DNA of 64,000 bases from Oleiagrimonas citrea (GCF_012395255.1 NZ_JAAZQD010000003.1:62001-126000); one strand, 5' to 3'. Positions 32,105 through 42,005 are shown, numbered from the stretch's first letter. Notes: generated by a model from the letters alone, not told the origin. A program made the numbers and translations.

Positions 32105-34546
32105 TTGACCAAGAAAACAACACGTTCCGGCAAGATTCCCGGCAAAGCCGCCGGCGCATCGCCGAACGATCCCTGGGCCGAACGCGAAGCGCAACGCTAC
32201 GCGCGCCCGATTCCCAGTCGCGAAGCGATTCTTGCGCTGCTGGAAGCGCGCGGCGAGCTGATGCGCGAGGAGACCATCGCCGAGGCGCTGGGATTGACCG
32301 AGGAGGTCGATCAGCAGGCCCTGGACAAGCGTCTGGGCGCGATGGTCCGCGACGGCCAGCTGCTGCGCACTCGCCGCGAAGGCTACGGCGTGGCGCGCAA
32401 ACTGGACCTCATTGCCGGCGAGGTGCTGGCCAACGCCGATGGCTACGGTTTCCTGCGCCCGGACGATGGCAGCCCGGACCTGTATCTGTCGCCGTACGAG
32501 ATGCGCAAGGTGCTGCACGGCGACCGCGTGCTGGCCAGCATCGTCAGCGTCGACCGTCGCGGCCGCCGCAAGGGCGCGATCGCCGAGGTGCTGGAGCGGC
32601 GCTTTTCGCGCATCGTTGGCCGTGTGATGACCGAGCGCGGCATCACCGTGGTGGTGCCCGACGACGACCGCGTGCATCAGGATGTGCTGATTCCGCCGGA
32701 CCGCTGCAACGGCGCGCGCGCCGGGCAGGTGGTGATCGCCGAAATCACCGAGCCGCCCAATGCCAAACGCGGTCCCATCGGCGCCATCGTCAGCGTACTC
32801 GGCGACCGGCTCAAGCCGTCGCTGCTGGTCGAGGTGGCCATCGCCCAGCACGATCTGCCGCACGAATGGCCGCAGGCGGTCTTGTCCGCCGTCGAGAAGA
32901 TGCCGGTGGACGTGCGCGAGAGCGACCTGGATGGTCGCACCGATCTGCGCGACCTGCCGTTGGTGACCATCGACGGCGACGACTCCAAGGATTTCGACGA
33001 TGCCGTCTATGCCAAGCCCAAGCGCGGCGGCGGCTGGCGGCTGGTGGTCGCCATCGCCGACGTCGCTCACTACACGCAGCCCGGCACACCGCTGGACGAA
33101 GAGGCCTTCGAGCGCAGCACGTCGACCTATTTCCCGGGCTTCGTGGTGCCAATGCTGCCGGAAGCGTTGTCCAACGGGCTGTGTTCGCTGAACCCGAAGG
33201 TCGACCGCCTTTGCCTGGTATGTGACATGTCGGTCAACAAGCGGGGCGAAGTCACCCGCTCGCGCTTCTACGAAGGCGTCATGCGCTCGCATGCGCGCCT
33301 GACCTACGACGAAGTCTGGCAGGTCGTCGGCGAGCAGGACGCGGCGGCGCGCGAGCGTCTGTCCGCGCATGTGCCGCAGCTGGAGGATCTGCACGCGCTG
33401 TATCGGGCGCTGGACGGTCAGCGTCGCCGTCGCGGAGCGATCGAGTTCGATACTGCCGAAGCCAAGTTTCGACTGGACGGCAAGGGCGAGGTGAACCAGG
33501 TCGAGGTCACGCCGCGCAACGATGCGCACAAGCTGATCGAGGAATGCATGATCGCCGCCAACGTGCAGGCGGCGAAGTTTCTGGAACGCAAGAAGATGCC
33601 GGCGCTGTTCCGCGTGCACGCCTCGCCGCCGGCGGACAAGTACGAGGATCTGCAGGAATTCCTGCGCCAGTACAAGTTGCAGCTCCCGCCGTTGGAGAAG
33701 CTGCATCCGGGCGACTACGACAAGCTGCTGAAGAAGGTGCGCGACAAGCCCGAGTTCGAGCTGATCCAGTCGGTGCTGCTGCGTTCGATGAGCCTGGCCG
33801 TCTATCTGCCGCAGAACCACGGTCATTTCGGTCTGTCGCTGGATGCCTACGCGCACTTCACTTCGCCGATCCGGCGCTATCCCGATCTGCTGGTGCATCG
33901 CGCGATCCGTTACGCGCTGCGCAAGGGCAAGCCGAAGAACTACGTCTATTCCGACGAGCAGATGGCGAAGATGGCCGCGCACTGTTCGCAGCGCGAACGC
34001 CGCGCCGAGGAAGCCGAGCGCGATGTCGACGAGCGGCTGAAGTGCGTGTGGATGGAAAAGCACGTCGGCGAATCGTTCGATGGCCGTGTCACCGGCGTGA
34101 CCTCGTTCGGGCTGTTCGTGGAACTGGACGGGCACGGTGTGTCGGGGCTGGTGCACATCAGCCAGCTGCCCAACGACTATTATCATTTCGACGCCAATCG
34201 TCGTCTGCTCAAGGGCGAGCGCACCGGTCGCACGTTCCGTCTGGGCGAAAGCGTGCGCATCCAGGTGCTTCGTGCCAGCATGGAGGATCGCAAGATCGAC
34301 TTCCGTCTGTTCGAGGAGTCGGCGGGCAGGAGCGAAGGCCGAGGCCGGAACGCGCGTGACGCCGAGGCGTCGGCTTCGGCGTCTCGGAAATCCGGGAGAG
34401 CGTCCGGCGCCAAGGGCAAGCCGCGGACCAAGGCCGCGTCTGAGGCGACGGCTCCGTCGAAATCCAAATCCAAGGCGAAAGCCGCCCACAAGAAGAAACG
34501 TGCCGCGTCCAAGGGGGCGGCCGGCAAGCGCGGGAGCCGCAAGTAA
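32105..34546 (+). CDS. rnr: Ribonuclease R
   Basis: An 813-residue RNB-family 3'-5' exoribonuclease that degrades structured RNA and takes part in RNA quality control. Domain order: an N-terminal winged-helix region (REAILALLEARGELMREETI), cold-shock domains, the RNB catalytic domain with TIDGDDSKDFDDAVYA acidic residues, the HFTSPIRRYPDLLVHRAI block, an S1 domain (GVTSFGLFVELDGHGVSGLVHISQL) and a Lys/Ala/Ser-rich tail. The start is a TTG, 8 nt after AAGGA. It overlaps rlmB by 1 nt (TAATG). Confidence 0.96.
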   Translation: MTKKTTRSGKIPGKAAGASPNDPWAEREAQRYARPIPSREAILALLEARGELMREETIAEALGLTEEVDQQALDKRLGAMVRDGQLLRTRREGYGVARKLDLIAGEVLANADGYGFLRPDDGSPDLYLSPYEMRKVLHGDRVLASIVSVDRRGRRKGAIAEVLERRFSRIVGRVMTERGITVVVPDDDRVHQDVLIPPDRCNGARAGQVVIAEITEPPNAKRGPIGAIVSVLGDRLKPSLLVEVAIAQHDLPHEWPQAVLSAVEKMPVDVRESDLDGRTDLRDLPLVTIDGDDSKDFDDAVYAKPKRGGGWRLVVAIADVAHYTQPGTPLDEEAFERSTSTYFPGFVVPMLPEALSNGLCSLNPKVDRLCLVCDMSVNKRGEVTRSRFYEGVMRSHARLTYDEVWQVVGEQDAAARERLSAHVPQLEDLHALYRALDGQRRRRGAIEFDTAEAKFRLDGKGEVNQVEVTPRNDAHKLIEECMIAANVQAAKFLERKKMPALFRVHASPPADKYEDLQEFLRQYKLQLPPLEKLHPGDYDKLLKKVRDKPEFELIQSVLLRSMSLAVYLPQNHGHFGLSLDAYAHFTSPIRRYPDLLVHRAIRYALRKGKPKNYVYSDEQMAKMAAHCSQRERRAEEAERDVDERLKCVWMEKHVGESFDGRVTGVTSFGLFVELDGHGVSGLVHISQLPNDYYHFDANRRLLKGERTGRTFRLGESVRIQVLRASMEDRKIDFRLFEESAGRSEGRGRNARDAEASASASRKSGRASGAKGKPRTKAASEATAPSKSKSKAKAAHKKKRAASKGAAGKRGSRK

Positions 34547-35289
34547 TGAGCAACACCACCTGGATCGTCGGCATCAATCCGGTCGACGGGGCCCTGGGAC
34601 ACGACGCCGAGCGCGTGCGCGAAGTGCGGGTCGAACGCGGTGCGCGCAACCCGCGCGTGGCCGAACTGGCGGCGCGGGCGCGCAAGCAGGGCATCGCCGT
34701 GACCGAGGTCGCGCGCGACCAGCTCGAGCGCGTCGCCGGCGGCGCGCGCCATCAGGGCATCGTGGCCAGCTACGCCGCGCCCGAGGCCTTGAGCGAGAAC
34801 GATCTGGAGCGTCTGGCCGAGGAGGCCGGCAGCGAGGCGCTGTTCCTGGTGCTGGACGGCGTCACCGATCCGCACAACCTCGGCGCGTGTTTGCGCAGCG
34901 CGGCGGCGGCCTCGGCCACGGCCGTCATCGTGCCCAAGGATCGCGCGGTCGGCATGACGCCGGTCGTGCGCCGCGCCTCGGCCGGTGGCGCGGATCGCGT
35001 GCCGTTGGTGGCGGCGACCAACCTGGCGCGCGCGCTGCGCGTGCTGAAGGACGCCGGCGTGTGGTTGACCGGCTTCGCCGGCGAAGCCGAGACGGAGCTG
35101 TACGACATCGACTTGAAAGGTCCGTGCGCCCTGGTGCTGGGCAGCGAAGGCGAGGGTATGCGTCGCCTGACGCGCGAGACCTGCGACTTCCTCGCGCGCA
35201 TTCCGATGCCGGGCGAGATGGAGAGCCTCAACGTGTCCGTCAGTGCCGGTGTCGCGCTGTTCGAGGCGTTACGTCAGCGGCGTGCGTGA
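34546..35289 (+). CDS. rlmB: 23S rRNA (guanosine-2251-2'-O)-methyltransferase
   Basis: A 247-residue SPOUT-class (TrmH/SpoU) enzyme that methylates Gm2251 in the peptidyl-transferase P loop of 23S rRNA. An N-terminal L30e-like substrate domain is followed by the knotted SAM domain with LVLDGVTDPHNLGACLRSA, LVLGSEGEGMRRL and ESLNVSVSAGVALFEA. The ATG overlaps the rnr stop, the conserved rnr-rlmB pair. Confidence 0.96.
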   Translation: MSNTTWIVGINPVDGALGHDAERVREVRVERGARNPRVAELAARARKQGIAVTEVARDQLERVAGGARHQGIVASYAAPEALSENDLERLAEEAGSEALFLVLDGVTDPHNLGACLRSAAAASATAVIVPKDRAVGMTPVVRRASAGGADRVPLVAATNLARALRVLKDAGVWLTGFAGEAETELYDIDLKGPCALVLGSEGEGMRRLTRETCDFLARIPMPGEMESLNVSVSAGVALFEALRQRRA

Positions 35290-35331
35290 TTTCTGTAACG
35301 ATCGTCACGACCATGGAGTGGCTGGCTTCCG

Positions 35332-35823
35332 ATGAAGATTTCAAGTGTCGGCCTGATCCTTGTTTGCCTTTTCCTGCCAGGCTTGTGCCGATCCATGTCG
35401 CCGAAGGATGAGGCACAGCAACTCGTTGATGCGGTGCTTCCCTTTGCCGAGCAATCCTTGGCCAGGCATGGTGAATTCTTTCCCTTCGGGGCGGATCTCA
35501 CCTTTTCCGGAAAGGTCGAGATGGCGATGGCTGGCGAAGGGGATGCACGCCCTGATTCAACACAAGCCATCGCGATGTTGCGCGCAGGCTTCGCGCAAAA
35601 GGCGAAAGCGGGGCGGATCCGCGCAACGGCGCTTGCCTACAATGCTCGTGTGCAGATGCCCGATGGGGCATCCAAATCGGATGTCGTGGTCATCGAGCTT
35701 GAGCACCGAGGGGGGTACACCGTGACGGTCTATTTCCCCTATACGCTGAGCGATGGAAAGGCCCGTCTGGGAACTGCTTTTGCCGCACAGGGGTCGCATC
35801 GCGTATTTCGAAGCAAAGGGTAG
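35332..35823 (+). CDS. Hypothetical secreted protein
   Basis: A 163-residue protein with a short signal-like N-terminus (MKISSVGLILVCLFLPGLCRS) and a soluble domain starting QQLVDAVLPFAEQSLARHGE followed by FFPFGADL, then a beta-rich C-terminal half. No family can be named with confidence; small proteins with an FFPFGA-like motif are widespread but uncharacterised. It lies 42 nt after rlmB and may be read through from it. Confidence 0.65.
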   Translation: MKISSVGLILVCLFLPGLCRSMSPKDEAQQLVDAVLPFAEQSLARHGEFFPFGADLTFSGKVEMAMAGEGDARPDSTQAIAMLRAGFAQKAKAGRIRATALAYNARVQMPDGASKSDVVVIELEHRGGYTVTVYFPYTLSDGKARLGTAFAAQGSHRVFRSKG

Positions 35824-35934
35824 CCACGCGCTTTGTCGGAATATCGGATGCCGGGCCGGCTGAATCCGGTCTCTGGTGTGGCGCGAATGAGCAGGGCATC
35901 ATGAGCGCAGAGTCATCACCGCAAGGAGACACGC

Positions 35935-36222
35935 ATGAGCATTCTTCCCTGGCATGTCTGGATCGGCCTGGTCGGCGTGGCGCTGGTGCTGCTGGCGTTC
36001 TTTCTGCTGCAGGCGCAGCGGCTCAACGGGCATCGCATGATCTACCAGCTGATGAACGCGCTGGGTGCGCTGGGTGTGCTGATTTCGCTGGTGTTCGGCG
36101 AGTTCAACCTGTCGGCCTTCCTGCTGGAGGGCGCGTGGTTGCTCATCAGCATCTACGGCATGGTGTTCGGCGTGAAGACGCGCCGGGCGGCGCGCGATGC
36201 CAATCGTGACGCGCCCTGGTAG
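35935..36222 (+). CDS. CBU_0592-family small membrane protein
   Basis: A 95-residue protein with three hydrophobic helices and the central NGHRMIYQLMNALGALGVLIS motif of the CBU_0592 group, found across proteobacteria without known function. AAGGAG precedes the ATG. It is convergent with phoU. Confidence 0.8.
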   Translation: MSILPWHVWIGLVGVALVLLAFFLLQAQRLNGHRMIYQLMNALGALGVLISLVFGEFNLSAFLLEGAWLLISIYGMVFGVKTRRAARDANRDAPW

Positions 36223-36231
36223 GCGCGTCAC
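36206..36231. terminator. Convergent hairpin between CBU_0592-like gene and phoU
   Basis: A 10-bp perfect stem (GTGACGCGCC at 36206-36215 with GGCGCGTCAC at 36222-36231) overlaps the stop codon of the rightward gene and lies 9 nt beyond the phoU stop. It lacks clear T-runs, so terminator function is probable rather than proven. Confidence 0.55.
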
Positions 36232-36240
36232 GGGAGTCTA

Positions 36241-36948
36241 TTACTCGGTCGGAAGGGTGGGCTCGTCGCCTTTTTCGCGGGGCGCTTCCAGCGGCTCGCC
36301 CTTGACCACGAACCAGACGTTCTCGGCGATGTTGGTGGCGTGGTCGCCGATGCGTTCGATGTTCTTGGCCATGAACAGAAGGTGCGTGCACGAGGTGATG
36401 CTGCGCGGGTCTTCCATCATGTAGGTCAGCAGTTCGCGGAACAGCGCGTTGTAGGCCTCGTCGACGTCCACGTCGTCGCGCCAGACCTCGTGCGCCATCT
36501 CGGCGTCGTCTTCGCGGTAGGCGTTGAGCACCTTGCGCACGGAGGCCGCGGCCAGCTGCGACAGGTGCTTAAGGCCGTGCGCGGGCGAGACCGGCGCGAC
36601 CATCGACAGCGGGATCGAGCGCTTGGCCACGTTCGCCGCGTAGTCGCCGATGCGTTCGATGTCCGAGGCCACGCGAAGGGCCGAGAACACCGCGCGCAGG
36701 TCGCTGGCCATCGGTGCGCGCAGGGCCAGCAGGCGGACCACGCCGTGGCTGATCTCGTGCTCCATGGTATCGATGGCATCGTCGTTGTCGACCACGCGCT
36801 GCGCGGCGCGCTCGTCGCGGCGTTCGACCACGTCGATGGCCGCCTCCAGCTGCGAAACCGCCAGTTCGCCCATGCGCACGATCTCGCCGCGCAGGCGCTC
36901 CAGCTCCTTGTCGTAACTCTTGATGATGTGATCGGTCGAAGTATTCAT
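36241..36948 (-). CDS. phoU: Phosphate-transport/signalling regulator PhoU
   Basis: A 235-residue all-helical protein with the two PhoU repeats, each ending in the metal-binding motif family (ASDIERIGDYAANVA and AKNIERIGDHATNIA). It couples the Pst transporter to the PhoR sensor kinase and silences the Pho response when phosphate is sufficient. It is the last gene of the pst operon, 47 nt after pstB. phoB and phoR are not in the window. Confidence 0.96.
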   Translation of the reverse strand: MNTSTDHIIKSYDKELERLRGEIVRMGELAVSQLEAAIDVVERRDERAAQRVVDNDDAIDTMEHEISHGVVRLLALRAPMASDLRAVFSALRVASDIERIGDYAANVAKRSIPLSMVAPVSPAHGLKHLSQLAAASVRKVLNAYREDDAEMAHEVWRDDVDVDEAYNALFRELLTYMMEDPRSITSCTHLLFMAKNIERIGDHATNIAENVWFVVKGEPLEAPREKGDEPTLPTE

Positions 36949-36995
36949 GGCAGCGTCTCGTGTGGTCCGCGCGGTAGGCGGGCAGCGTACTCGAA

Positions 36996-37808
36996 TCAGC
37001 CGAAGCGGCCGGTGATGTAGTCCTCGGTCTGCTTCTTGTCGGGCTTGGTGAAGATTTTCTCGGTATCGCCGAACTCGATCAGTTCGCCCATGTACATGAA
37101 GGCAGTGTGGTCGGACACGCGTGCCGCCTGCTGCATGTTGTGGGTGACGATGACGATGGTGAAGGTCTTCTTCAGTTCCTCGATCAGCTGCTCGATGCGT
37201 CCGGTGGCGATCGGGTCCAGCGCCGAGGTCGGTTCGTCGAGCAGCAGCACTTCGGGCTTCAGGGCGATGCCGCGGGCGATGCACAGGCGCTGCTGCTGGC
37301 CGCCGGAGAGGCCCAGGGCGCTCTGCTTGAGCTTGTCCTTGACCTCGTCCCACAGCGCCGCGCTGCGCAGGGCTTCCTCGACGCGCTCTTCCATCTGCTT
37401 GCGCTTGAGCTTCTCGTGATGGCGAATGCCGTAGGCGATGTTCTCGTAGATGGTCATCGGGAACGGCACCGGCTTCTGGAACACCATGCCGACTTTGCTG
37501 CGCAGACGGTTCATCGAATAGCGCGGATCGAGAATGTTCTCGCCGTCCAGCAGCACGTCGCCGCTGGCGACCTGGCCCGGGTAGATCGCGTAGATGCGGT
37601 TGAACACGCGCAGCAGGGTGGACTTGCCGCAGCCCGAGGGACCGATGATGGCGGTCACCTTGCGTTCGGGGATGTCCATGCTGATCTGCTTCAGGGCATG
37701 GAAACCGTTGTAGTGGAAGTCCAGACCGCGCACCTGGATACGGGTACGCGACGCCGTCGTGGTCTGGGCGTCGGCCGTGGTGGGCGGAGTGGCGGCGAAG
37801 CTAGTCAT
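36996..37808 (-). CDS. pstB: Phosphate ABC transporter ATP-binding protein
   Basis: A 270-residue ABC ATPase with Walker [15 protein letters not shown], signature [14 protein letters not shown] and Walker [33 protein letters not shown] is diagnostic for PstB. It energises high-affinity phosphate uptake through PstC and PstA. Its start overlaps the pstA end by 8 nt. Confidence 0.97.
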   Translation of the reverse strand: MTSFAATPPTTADAQTTTASRTRIQVRGLDFHYNGFHALKQISMDIPERKVTAIIGPSGCGKSTLLRVFNRIYAIYPGQVASGDVLLDGENILDPRYSMNRLRSKVGMVFQKPVPFPMTIYENIAYGIRHHEKLKRKQMEERVEEALRSAALWDEVKDKLKQSALGLSGGQQQRLCIARGIALKPEVLLLDEPTSALDPIATGRIEQLIEELKKTFTIVIVTHNMQQAARVSDHTAFMYMGELIEFGDTEKIFTKPDKKQTEDYITGRFG

Positions 37809-38667
37809 GGTTCACCTTCTTGCGCGCGAAAAACAGTCGGGTCAGCAGGGACAGCGCCAGCACGAACAGCGTGATCAGCAGCGCGCCGGCCCAGGCGATG
37901 GCATGCATCGCCGGGTTGGGGTCGTTGGTGTACTGGTAGATGGACACCGGCAGGCTGGCCATCTTGTCCAGCAGGCCGTAGGCCATGTAGTTGTTGCCGA
38001 AGGCGGTGAACAGCAGCGGGGCGGTCTCACCGGCCAGACGTGCCAGCGCCAGCAGCACGCCGGTGGCGATGCCGGAACCGGAGGCGCGCATCAGCACCTG
38101 CACGGTCAGCTTCCACTGCGGGATGCCCAGCGACAGCGCCGCTTCGCGCAGGGTGCCGGGCACCAGTTGCAGCATTTCGTCGGTGGTGCGCACGATCACC
38201 GGCAGGCCGATCAGGGCCAGGGCCACCGCGCCGGCAAAGGCCGAGAAACTGACGGAGCCGTTGGTGATCGAGGTCATCGGCAGCACCACGATGACGTACA
38301 CGAACAGGCCCAGCACGATCGACGGCGCTGACAGCAGGATGTCGTTGAGGAAGCGAATCACCGAACCCAGCTTGGTGCGGCGCGCGTACTCGGCCAGATA
38401 GGTGCCGGCCAGCACGCCGATGGGCGCGCAGATCAGGATCGCCATCAGGTCGATCAGCATGCTGCCGACGATGGCGTTGGCCAGACCGCCCTGGTCGGCG
38501 TAGGCGGTGATCTTGGTGAACAGCGGCACGCCGACGGCGCTGATGCCGCGGCTGATGGTGATCCACAGGATCCAGGCCAGGAAGGTCAGGCCGATCAGCG
38601 TGGCGATGCCGCTGAGGGTCAGCGCGATGATATTGGTCGCGTAGCGGCGGCGGTAGATGGCGGACAT
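37801..38667 (-). CDS. pstA: Phosphate ABC transporter permease
   Basis: A 288-residue permease with six predicted helices and the ABC permease EAA loop ([24 protein letters not shown]). It forms the channel with PstC and is co-translated with its neighbours (1 nt from pstC, 8-nt overlap with pstB). Confidence 0.96.
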   Translation of the reverse strand: MSAIYRRRYATNIIALTLSGIATLIGLTFLAWILWITISRGISAVGVPLFTKITAYADQGGLANAIVGSMLIDLMAILICAPIGVLAGTYLAEYARRTKLGSVIRFLNDILLSAPSIVLGLFVYVIVVLPMTSITNGSVSFSAFAGAVALALIGLPVIVRTTDEMLQLVPGTLREAALSLGIPQWKLTVQVLMRASGSGIATGVLLALARLAGETAPLLFTAFGNNYMAYGLLDKMASLPVSIYQYTNDPNPAMHAIAWAGALLITLFVLALSLLTRLFFARKKVNHD

Positions 38668-38668
38668 C

Positions 38669-39643
38669 TCAGTTGCCCTCCTTGCGCGACAGTCGGCGCA
38701 GCATCAGCCGCGCGATCATCAGCACGATGAAGGTGACCACGAACAGCAGGAAGCCGAGCGCGATCAGCGCCGAGCGGTGCGTGCCGACCGCTTCGTTGAA
38801 CTCGTTGGCGATGGACGAGGAGATCGATGTGCCCGGCATCAGCAGCGAGGCCTGGATGTCGTAGGAGTTGCCGAGCACGAAGGTGACCGCCATGGTCTCG
38901 CCCAGCGCGCGGCCCAGGCCCAGGAAGATGCCACCGATCACGGCCGAGCGGGTGTAGGGCAGCATGATGTCCCAGACCACTTCCCACTTGGTCGAGCCCA
39001 GCGCGTAGGCCGACTCCTTCAGCCGCGTCGGCACGGTCTGGAAGACCTCGCGCATGACCGAGGAGATGAACGGGATGATCATCACCGCCAGCACGATGCC
39101 GGCCGTGAGGATGCCCAGGCCCAGCGGCGGGCCGTCGAACAGCGCGCCGATGATCGGCAGCTGGCCGAGCGTGGCGCTGAGTTTGGGTTCGACGTGATCG
39201 GCCATGAAGGGCACGAACACGAACAGGCCCCACATGCCGTAGATGATGGAGGGGATCGCCGCCAGCAGCTCGATGGCCGTGGCCACCGGCGTGCGCAGCC
39301 AGCTTGGCGCGATCTCGCTGAGGAACAGGGCGATGCCGAAGCTGATCGGCACCGCGAGCACGATGGCGATGATCGAAGTGACCAGTGTGCCGAAGATCGG
39401 TCCCAGCGCACCGTATTTGTTCTCGACCGGGTTCCAGTCCGATGTGGTCAGGAATTCCCAGGTATGGCCGAACAGCACTTCGCGCCCGCCCCATAGCGTG
39501 GAGGCAGCGGCGCCCAGCAGTGCGAGCAGCACGAGCAGTGCGCAAGCTTTCAGGATCAGACGGAAAATGCGGTCGTGACGAGCGTCGCGCTGGGCACGCT
39601 GGTCGCTTTCGCGAGGTTCGGCGGGGAGGCTGGTAGCGTTCAT
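38669..39643 (-). CDS. pstC: Phosphate ABC transporter permease
   Basis: A 324-residue permease. It has a cytoplasmic N-terminal tail of about 30 residues, then helices, including the PstC-typical IELLAAIPSIIYGMWGLF and the EAA loop VPTRLKESAYALGSTKWEV. It is the partner of PstA. The 111-nt gap to pstS holds a terminator-like hairpin. Confidence 0.96.
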   Translation of the reverse strand: MNATSLPAEPRESDQRAQRDARHDRIFRLILKACALLVLLALLGAAASTLWGGREVLFGHTWEFLTTSDWNPVENKYGALGPIFGTLVTSIIAIVLAVPISFGIALFLSEIAPSWLRTPVATAIELLAAIPSIIYGMWGLFVFVPFMADHVEPKLSATLGQLPIIGALFDGPPLGLGILTAGIVLAVMIIPFISSVMREVFQTVPTRLKESAYALGSTKWEVVWDIMLPYTRSAVIGGIFLGLGRALGETMAVTFVLGNSYDIQASLLMPGTSISSSIANEFNEAVGTHRSALIALGFLLFVVTFIVLMIARLMLRRLSRKEGN

Positions 39644-39676
39644 CGTGGGCTTGGCATTCCGCGATCCGTTAGACGA

Positions 39677-39710
39677 AAACGCGACACGCCGGAGGAACCC
39701 GGCGTGTCGC
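39677..39710 (-). terminator. Attenuator hairpin between pstS and pstC
   Basis: Leftward, a 12-bp perfect stem (39710-39699 with 39692-39681) is followed by GTTTTCG. It would let pstS mRNA accumulate above the membrane genes, matching the excess of binding protein usual in ABC importers. Confidence 0.75.
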
Positions 39711-39754
39711 CTTGCTGGCTCGGTATCATCGTAACGATACCGGAGCTTGGGGTC

Positions 39755-40777
39755 TTACTTCGAGAACTGCGTGTTCCAGTAGTTCTCGATGCGCTTGACC
39801 AGGCTGTCCGGCAGCGGCACGTAGTCCAGCGACTCGGCCTGCTTCTGACCGTGCTCGTAGGACCACTTGAAGAAGTCGAACACGACCTTGGTGTTGGCGG
39901 CGTTCTTCGGCTTCTTGTACATGATCGCCCACGTGGTGGCGGTGATCGGCCAGGCGTTGGCGCCCGGAGCGTTGGTCATGATCAGGTGGAAGTCCTTGGC
40001 GTGCGACCAGTCGGCCGTCGCGGCAGCGGCGGAGAAGGTCTCGCTGTCCGGCTTCACGGTCTTGCCCGCGGCGTTCTTCATCAGCGCGTAATTGATGTGG
40101 TTCTTCAGCGCGTAGGCGTACTCGACGTAGCCGATGGAACCCTTCAACTGACCGACGTAGGCGGAGACGCCCTCGTTGCCCTTGCCGCCGATGCCCGTCG
40201 GCCACTTGACCGCGGTGCCTTCGCCGACTTGGCTCTTCCACTCGGGACTGACCTTGGACAGGAAGTTGGTGAAGTTGAACGAGGTACCCGAACCGTCCGA
40301 GCGATGCACGACATTGATGCGCATCGACGGCAGCTTCACGCCCGGGTTCAGCTTGGCGATGGCCGGATCGTTCCAGGTCTTGATCTTGCCCAGGAAGATC
40401 TTGGCCAGGGTCGGGCCGTCCAGCACCAGCTGGCCGGTCTTGATGCCCGGCACGTTCAGTGCCGGCACGATGCCGCCGACCACGATCGGGAACTGGCCGA
40501 GGCCCTTGGCATTCAGGTCGGCTTCGCTCAGCGGCTTGTCGGACGCGCCGAAGTCGACGGTACCGGCCTTGATCTGGGCGATGCCGCCGCCCGAACCGAT
40601 GGACTGGTAGTTGATATGGTTGCCCGTCTTCTCGGCGTAGGTGGCCGACCACTTGGACAGGACGGGGTACACGAAGCTCGAACCGGCACCGGTGATGTCG
40701 GTAGCGCCTGCGGCCGCGCTGAACAGGGTAGCGGCAGCGACAACAATGGCGATGCGCGTTTTCATGGACTTGAACAC
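39755..40777 (-). CDS. pstS: Periplasmic phosphate-binding protein
   Basis: A 340-residue precursor that delivers phosphate to PstCA. Signal peptide MFKSMKTRIAIVVAAATLFS is followed by AAAGA and a cleavage site before TDITGAGSSFVYPVLSKW, the PstS N-terminal phosphate-binding loop; HRSDGSGTSFNFTNFLSKV is another ligand-contact block. The GTG at 40777 was chosen because AGGAG sits 5 nt upstream; the ATG 12 nt later has no suitable site. It is preceded by a PHO box. Confidence 0.95.
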   Translation of the reverse strand: MFKSMKTRIAIVVAAATLFSAAAGATDITGAGSSFVYPVLSKWSATYAEKTGNHINYQSIGSGGGIAQIKAGTVDFGASDKPLSEADLNAKGLGQFPIVVGGIVPALNVPGIKTGQLVLDGPTLAKIFLGKIKTWNDPAIAKLNPGVKLPSMRINVVHRSDGSGTSFNFTNFLSKVSPEWKSQVGEGTAVKWPTGIGGKGNEGVSAYVGQLKGSIGYVEYAYALKNHINYALMKNAAGKTVKPDSETFSAAAATADWSHAKDFHLIMTNAPGANAWPITATTWAIMYKKPKNAANTKVVFDFFKWSYEHGQKQAESLDYVPLPDSLVKRIENYWNTQFSK

Positions 40778-40861
40778 GGTAACTCCTCGGTTTGCGGTCT
40801 GAAGGCAATGCCTGCCTGCTGCCTTTGTAGGTGTTGCGTGTTGCAATGAAATGAGCTTAGT

Positions 40862-40879
40862 GTTTCAGCTGTATGACAG
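40862..40879 (-). promoter_or_regulatory. PHO box upstream of pstS
   Basis: Leftward CTGTCAT-acag-CTGAAAC: two 7-bp PhoB half-sites with an 11-bp period, against consensus CTGTCAT-N4-CTGTCAT. It replaces a -35, and TAAGCT about 2 nt further on could serve as -10. This predicts induction of pstS under phosphate starvation. Confidence 0.8.
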
Positions 40880-40980
40880 CGCCTGAAACAAAGCGCCCGC
40901 ATATCGCGAAAGGGTGTCATGTTTCATTCGAAGAAACATGATTTCATTGCACTTTTTATGCGGGCTGCGGCGAAGTGTCA

Positions 40981-41271
40981 TCACTTGCCGTCGTCGGCGA
41001 TATGCGTCGGTCCCTTGCCCGCGGTTTTCTCGTAGACGCCCTTGGAGACCTTGCGGTACTGGGTGAAGCCGTGCTTTTCGAGATGGCTTTCGCTGGTTCG
41101 GTGGCTGTTGCCGGCGACCACGGTGGGGGCACTGATGCGTTGGTGGACAGGTGCGCCGCAGTGCGGGCATTGCTGCAGCGGGGCGTCGCTCAGGCGTTGC
41201 AGCAGGTCGAACCCGGCGCGGCAGCGTTCACAGCCGCGTTCGGTCGATGCGATGTACTCATAGATGGGCAT
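40981..41271 (-). CDS. FmdB-family zinc-ribbon protein
   Basis: A 96-residue protein starting MPIYEYIASTERGCERC, with CxxC pairs (CERC, CPHC) forming the zinc ribbon of putative regulatory FmdB proteins; the remainder is polar. Function is unknown. It lies 19 nt after rnt and is likely cotranscribed. The usual FmdB pattern has a cysteine soon after MPIYEY; here the spacing is slightly longer (GC-ER-C). Confidence 0.8.
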   Translation of the reverse strand: MPIYEYIASTERGCERCRAGFDLLQRLSDAPLQQCPHCGAPVHQRISAPTVVAGNSHRTSESHLEKHGFTQYRKVSKGVYEKTAGKGPTHIADDGK

Positions 41272-41290
41272 GATGCGTGGGCGTGAGCAG

Positions 41291-41950
41291 TCAGGACATG
41301 CGCAGGCCGACGTGGTCGCGCTCCAGATCCTGCAGTTCCTTCCAGCGGTTGACGATGGTGCAGAACAGCTGGGCAGTGCGTTCCGTATCGTATACCGCCG
41401 AATGCGCTTCGCGCGCATCGAAATCGAAACCGGCGGCCTGCACGGCGCGACTCAGTACCGTTTGCCCGTAAGCGAGGCCGCCCAGCGTGGCGGTGTCGAA
41501 GCAGCTGAAGGGGTGGAACGGGTTGCGCTTGTGATTGCAGCGGTTGACGGCGGCATTGAGAAAGCCGAGGTCGAAGGCGGCGTTGTGACCGACCAGCACC
41601 GCGCGCTGGCAGCCGCTGGCGCGGACCGCTTCGCGCACCGGCTTGAACACCATGTCCAGGGCTTCGCGTTCGGTCACGGCGGCGCGCAGCGGATGATCGG
41701 GGTCGATGCCGGTCACTTCGAGCGCGCGCGGGTCCAGATTGGCGCCCTCGAAGGGTTGGACGCGTGCCAGCACGGGCGGGTCGAAACGCAGCGTGCCCTC
41801 GTTGTCCATGCGTGTGACGGCCACGGCGATTTCCAGCAGCGCGTCGCGCTGCGGATCGAAACCGCCGGTTTCCACGTCCACGACCACGGGAAGGAACCCG
41901 CGGAAGCGATCGACCATGCGGGTCACGGGCTTGGAGGAGGTAGTGTCCAT
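41291..41950 (-). CDS. rnt: Ribonuclease T
   Basis: A 219-residue DEDDh exonuclease that trims tRNA CCA ends and 5S/23S rRNA 3' ends. Exo I is [21 protein letters not shown] (Asp-x-Glu). Later come the [15 protein letters not shown] block and the C-terminal [16 protein letters not shown] with its His and Asp. The length agrees with E. coli RNase T (215). Confidence 0.94.
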   Translation of the reverse strand: MDTTSSKPVTRMVDRFRGFLPVVVDVETGGFDPQRDALLEIAVAVTRMDNEGTLRFDPPVLARVQPFEGANLDPRALEVTGIDPDHPLRAAVTEREALDMVFKPVREAVRASGCQRAVLVGHNAAFDLGFLNAAVNRCNHKRNPFHPFSCFDTATLGGLAYGQTVLSRAVQAAGFDFDAREAHSAVYDTERTAQLFCTIVNRWKELQDLERDHVGLRMS

Positions 41951-42005
41951 CGGCGCAGCATACCAGTCCGGTCAAGCGGACCGGACTGTGCCGCCAGCGG
42001 GGCGG

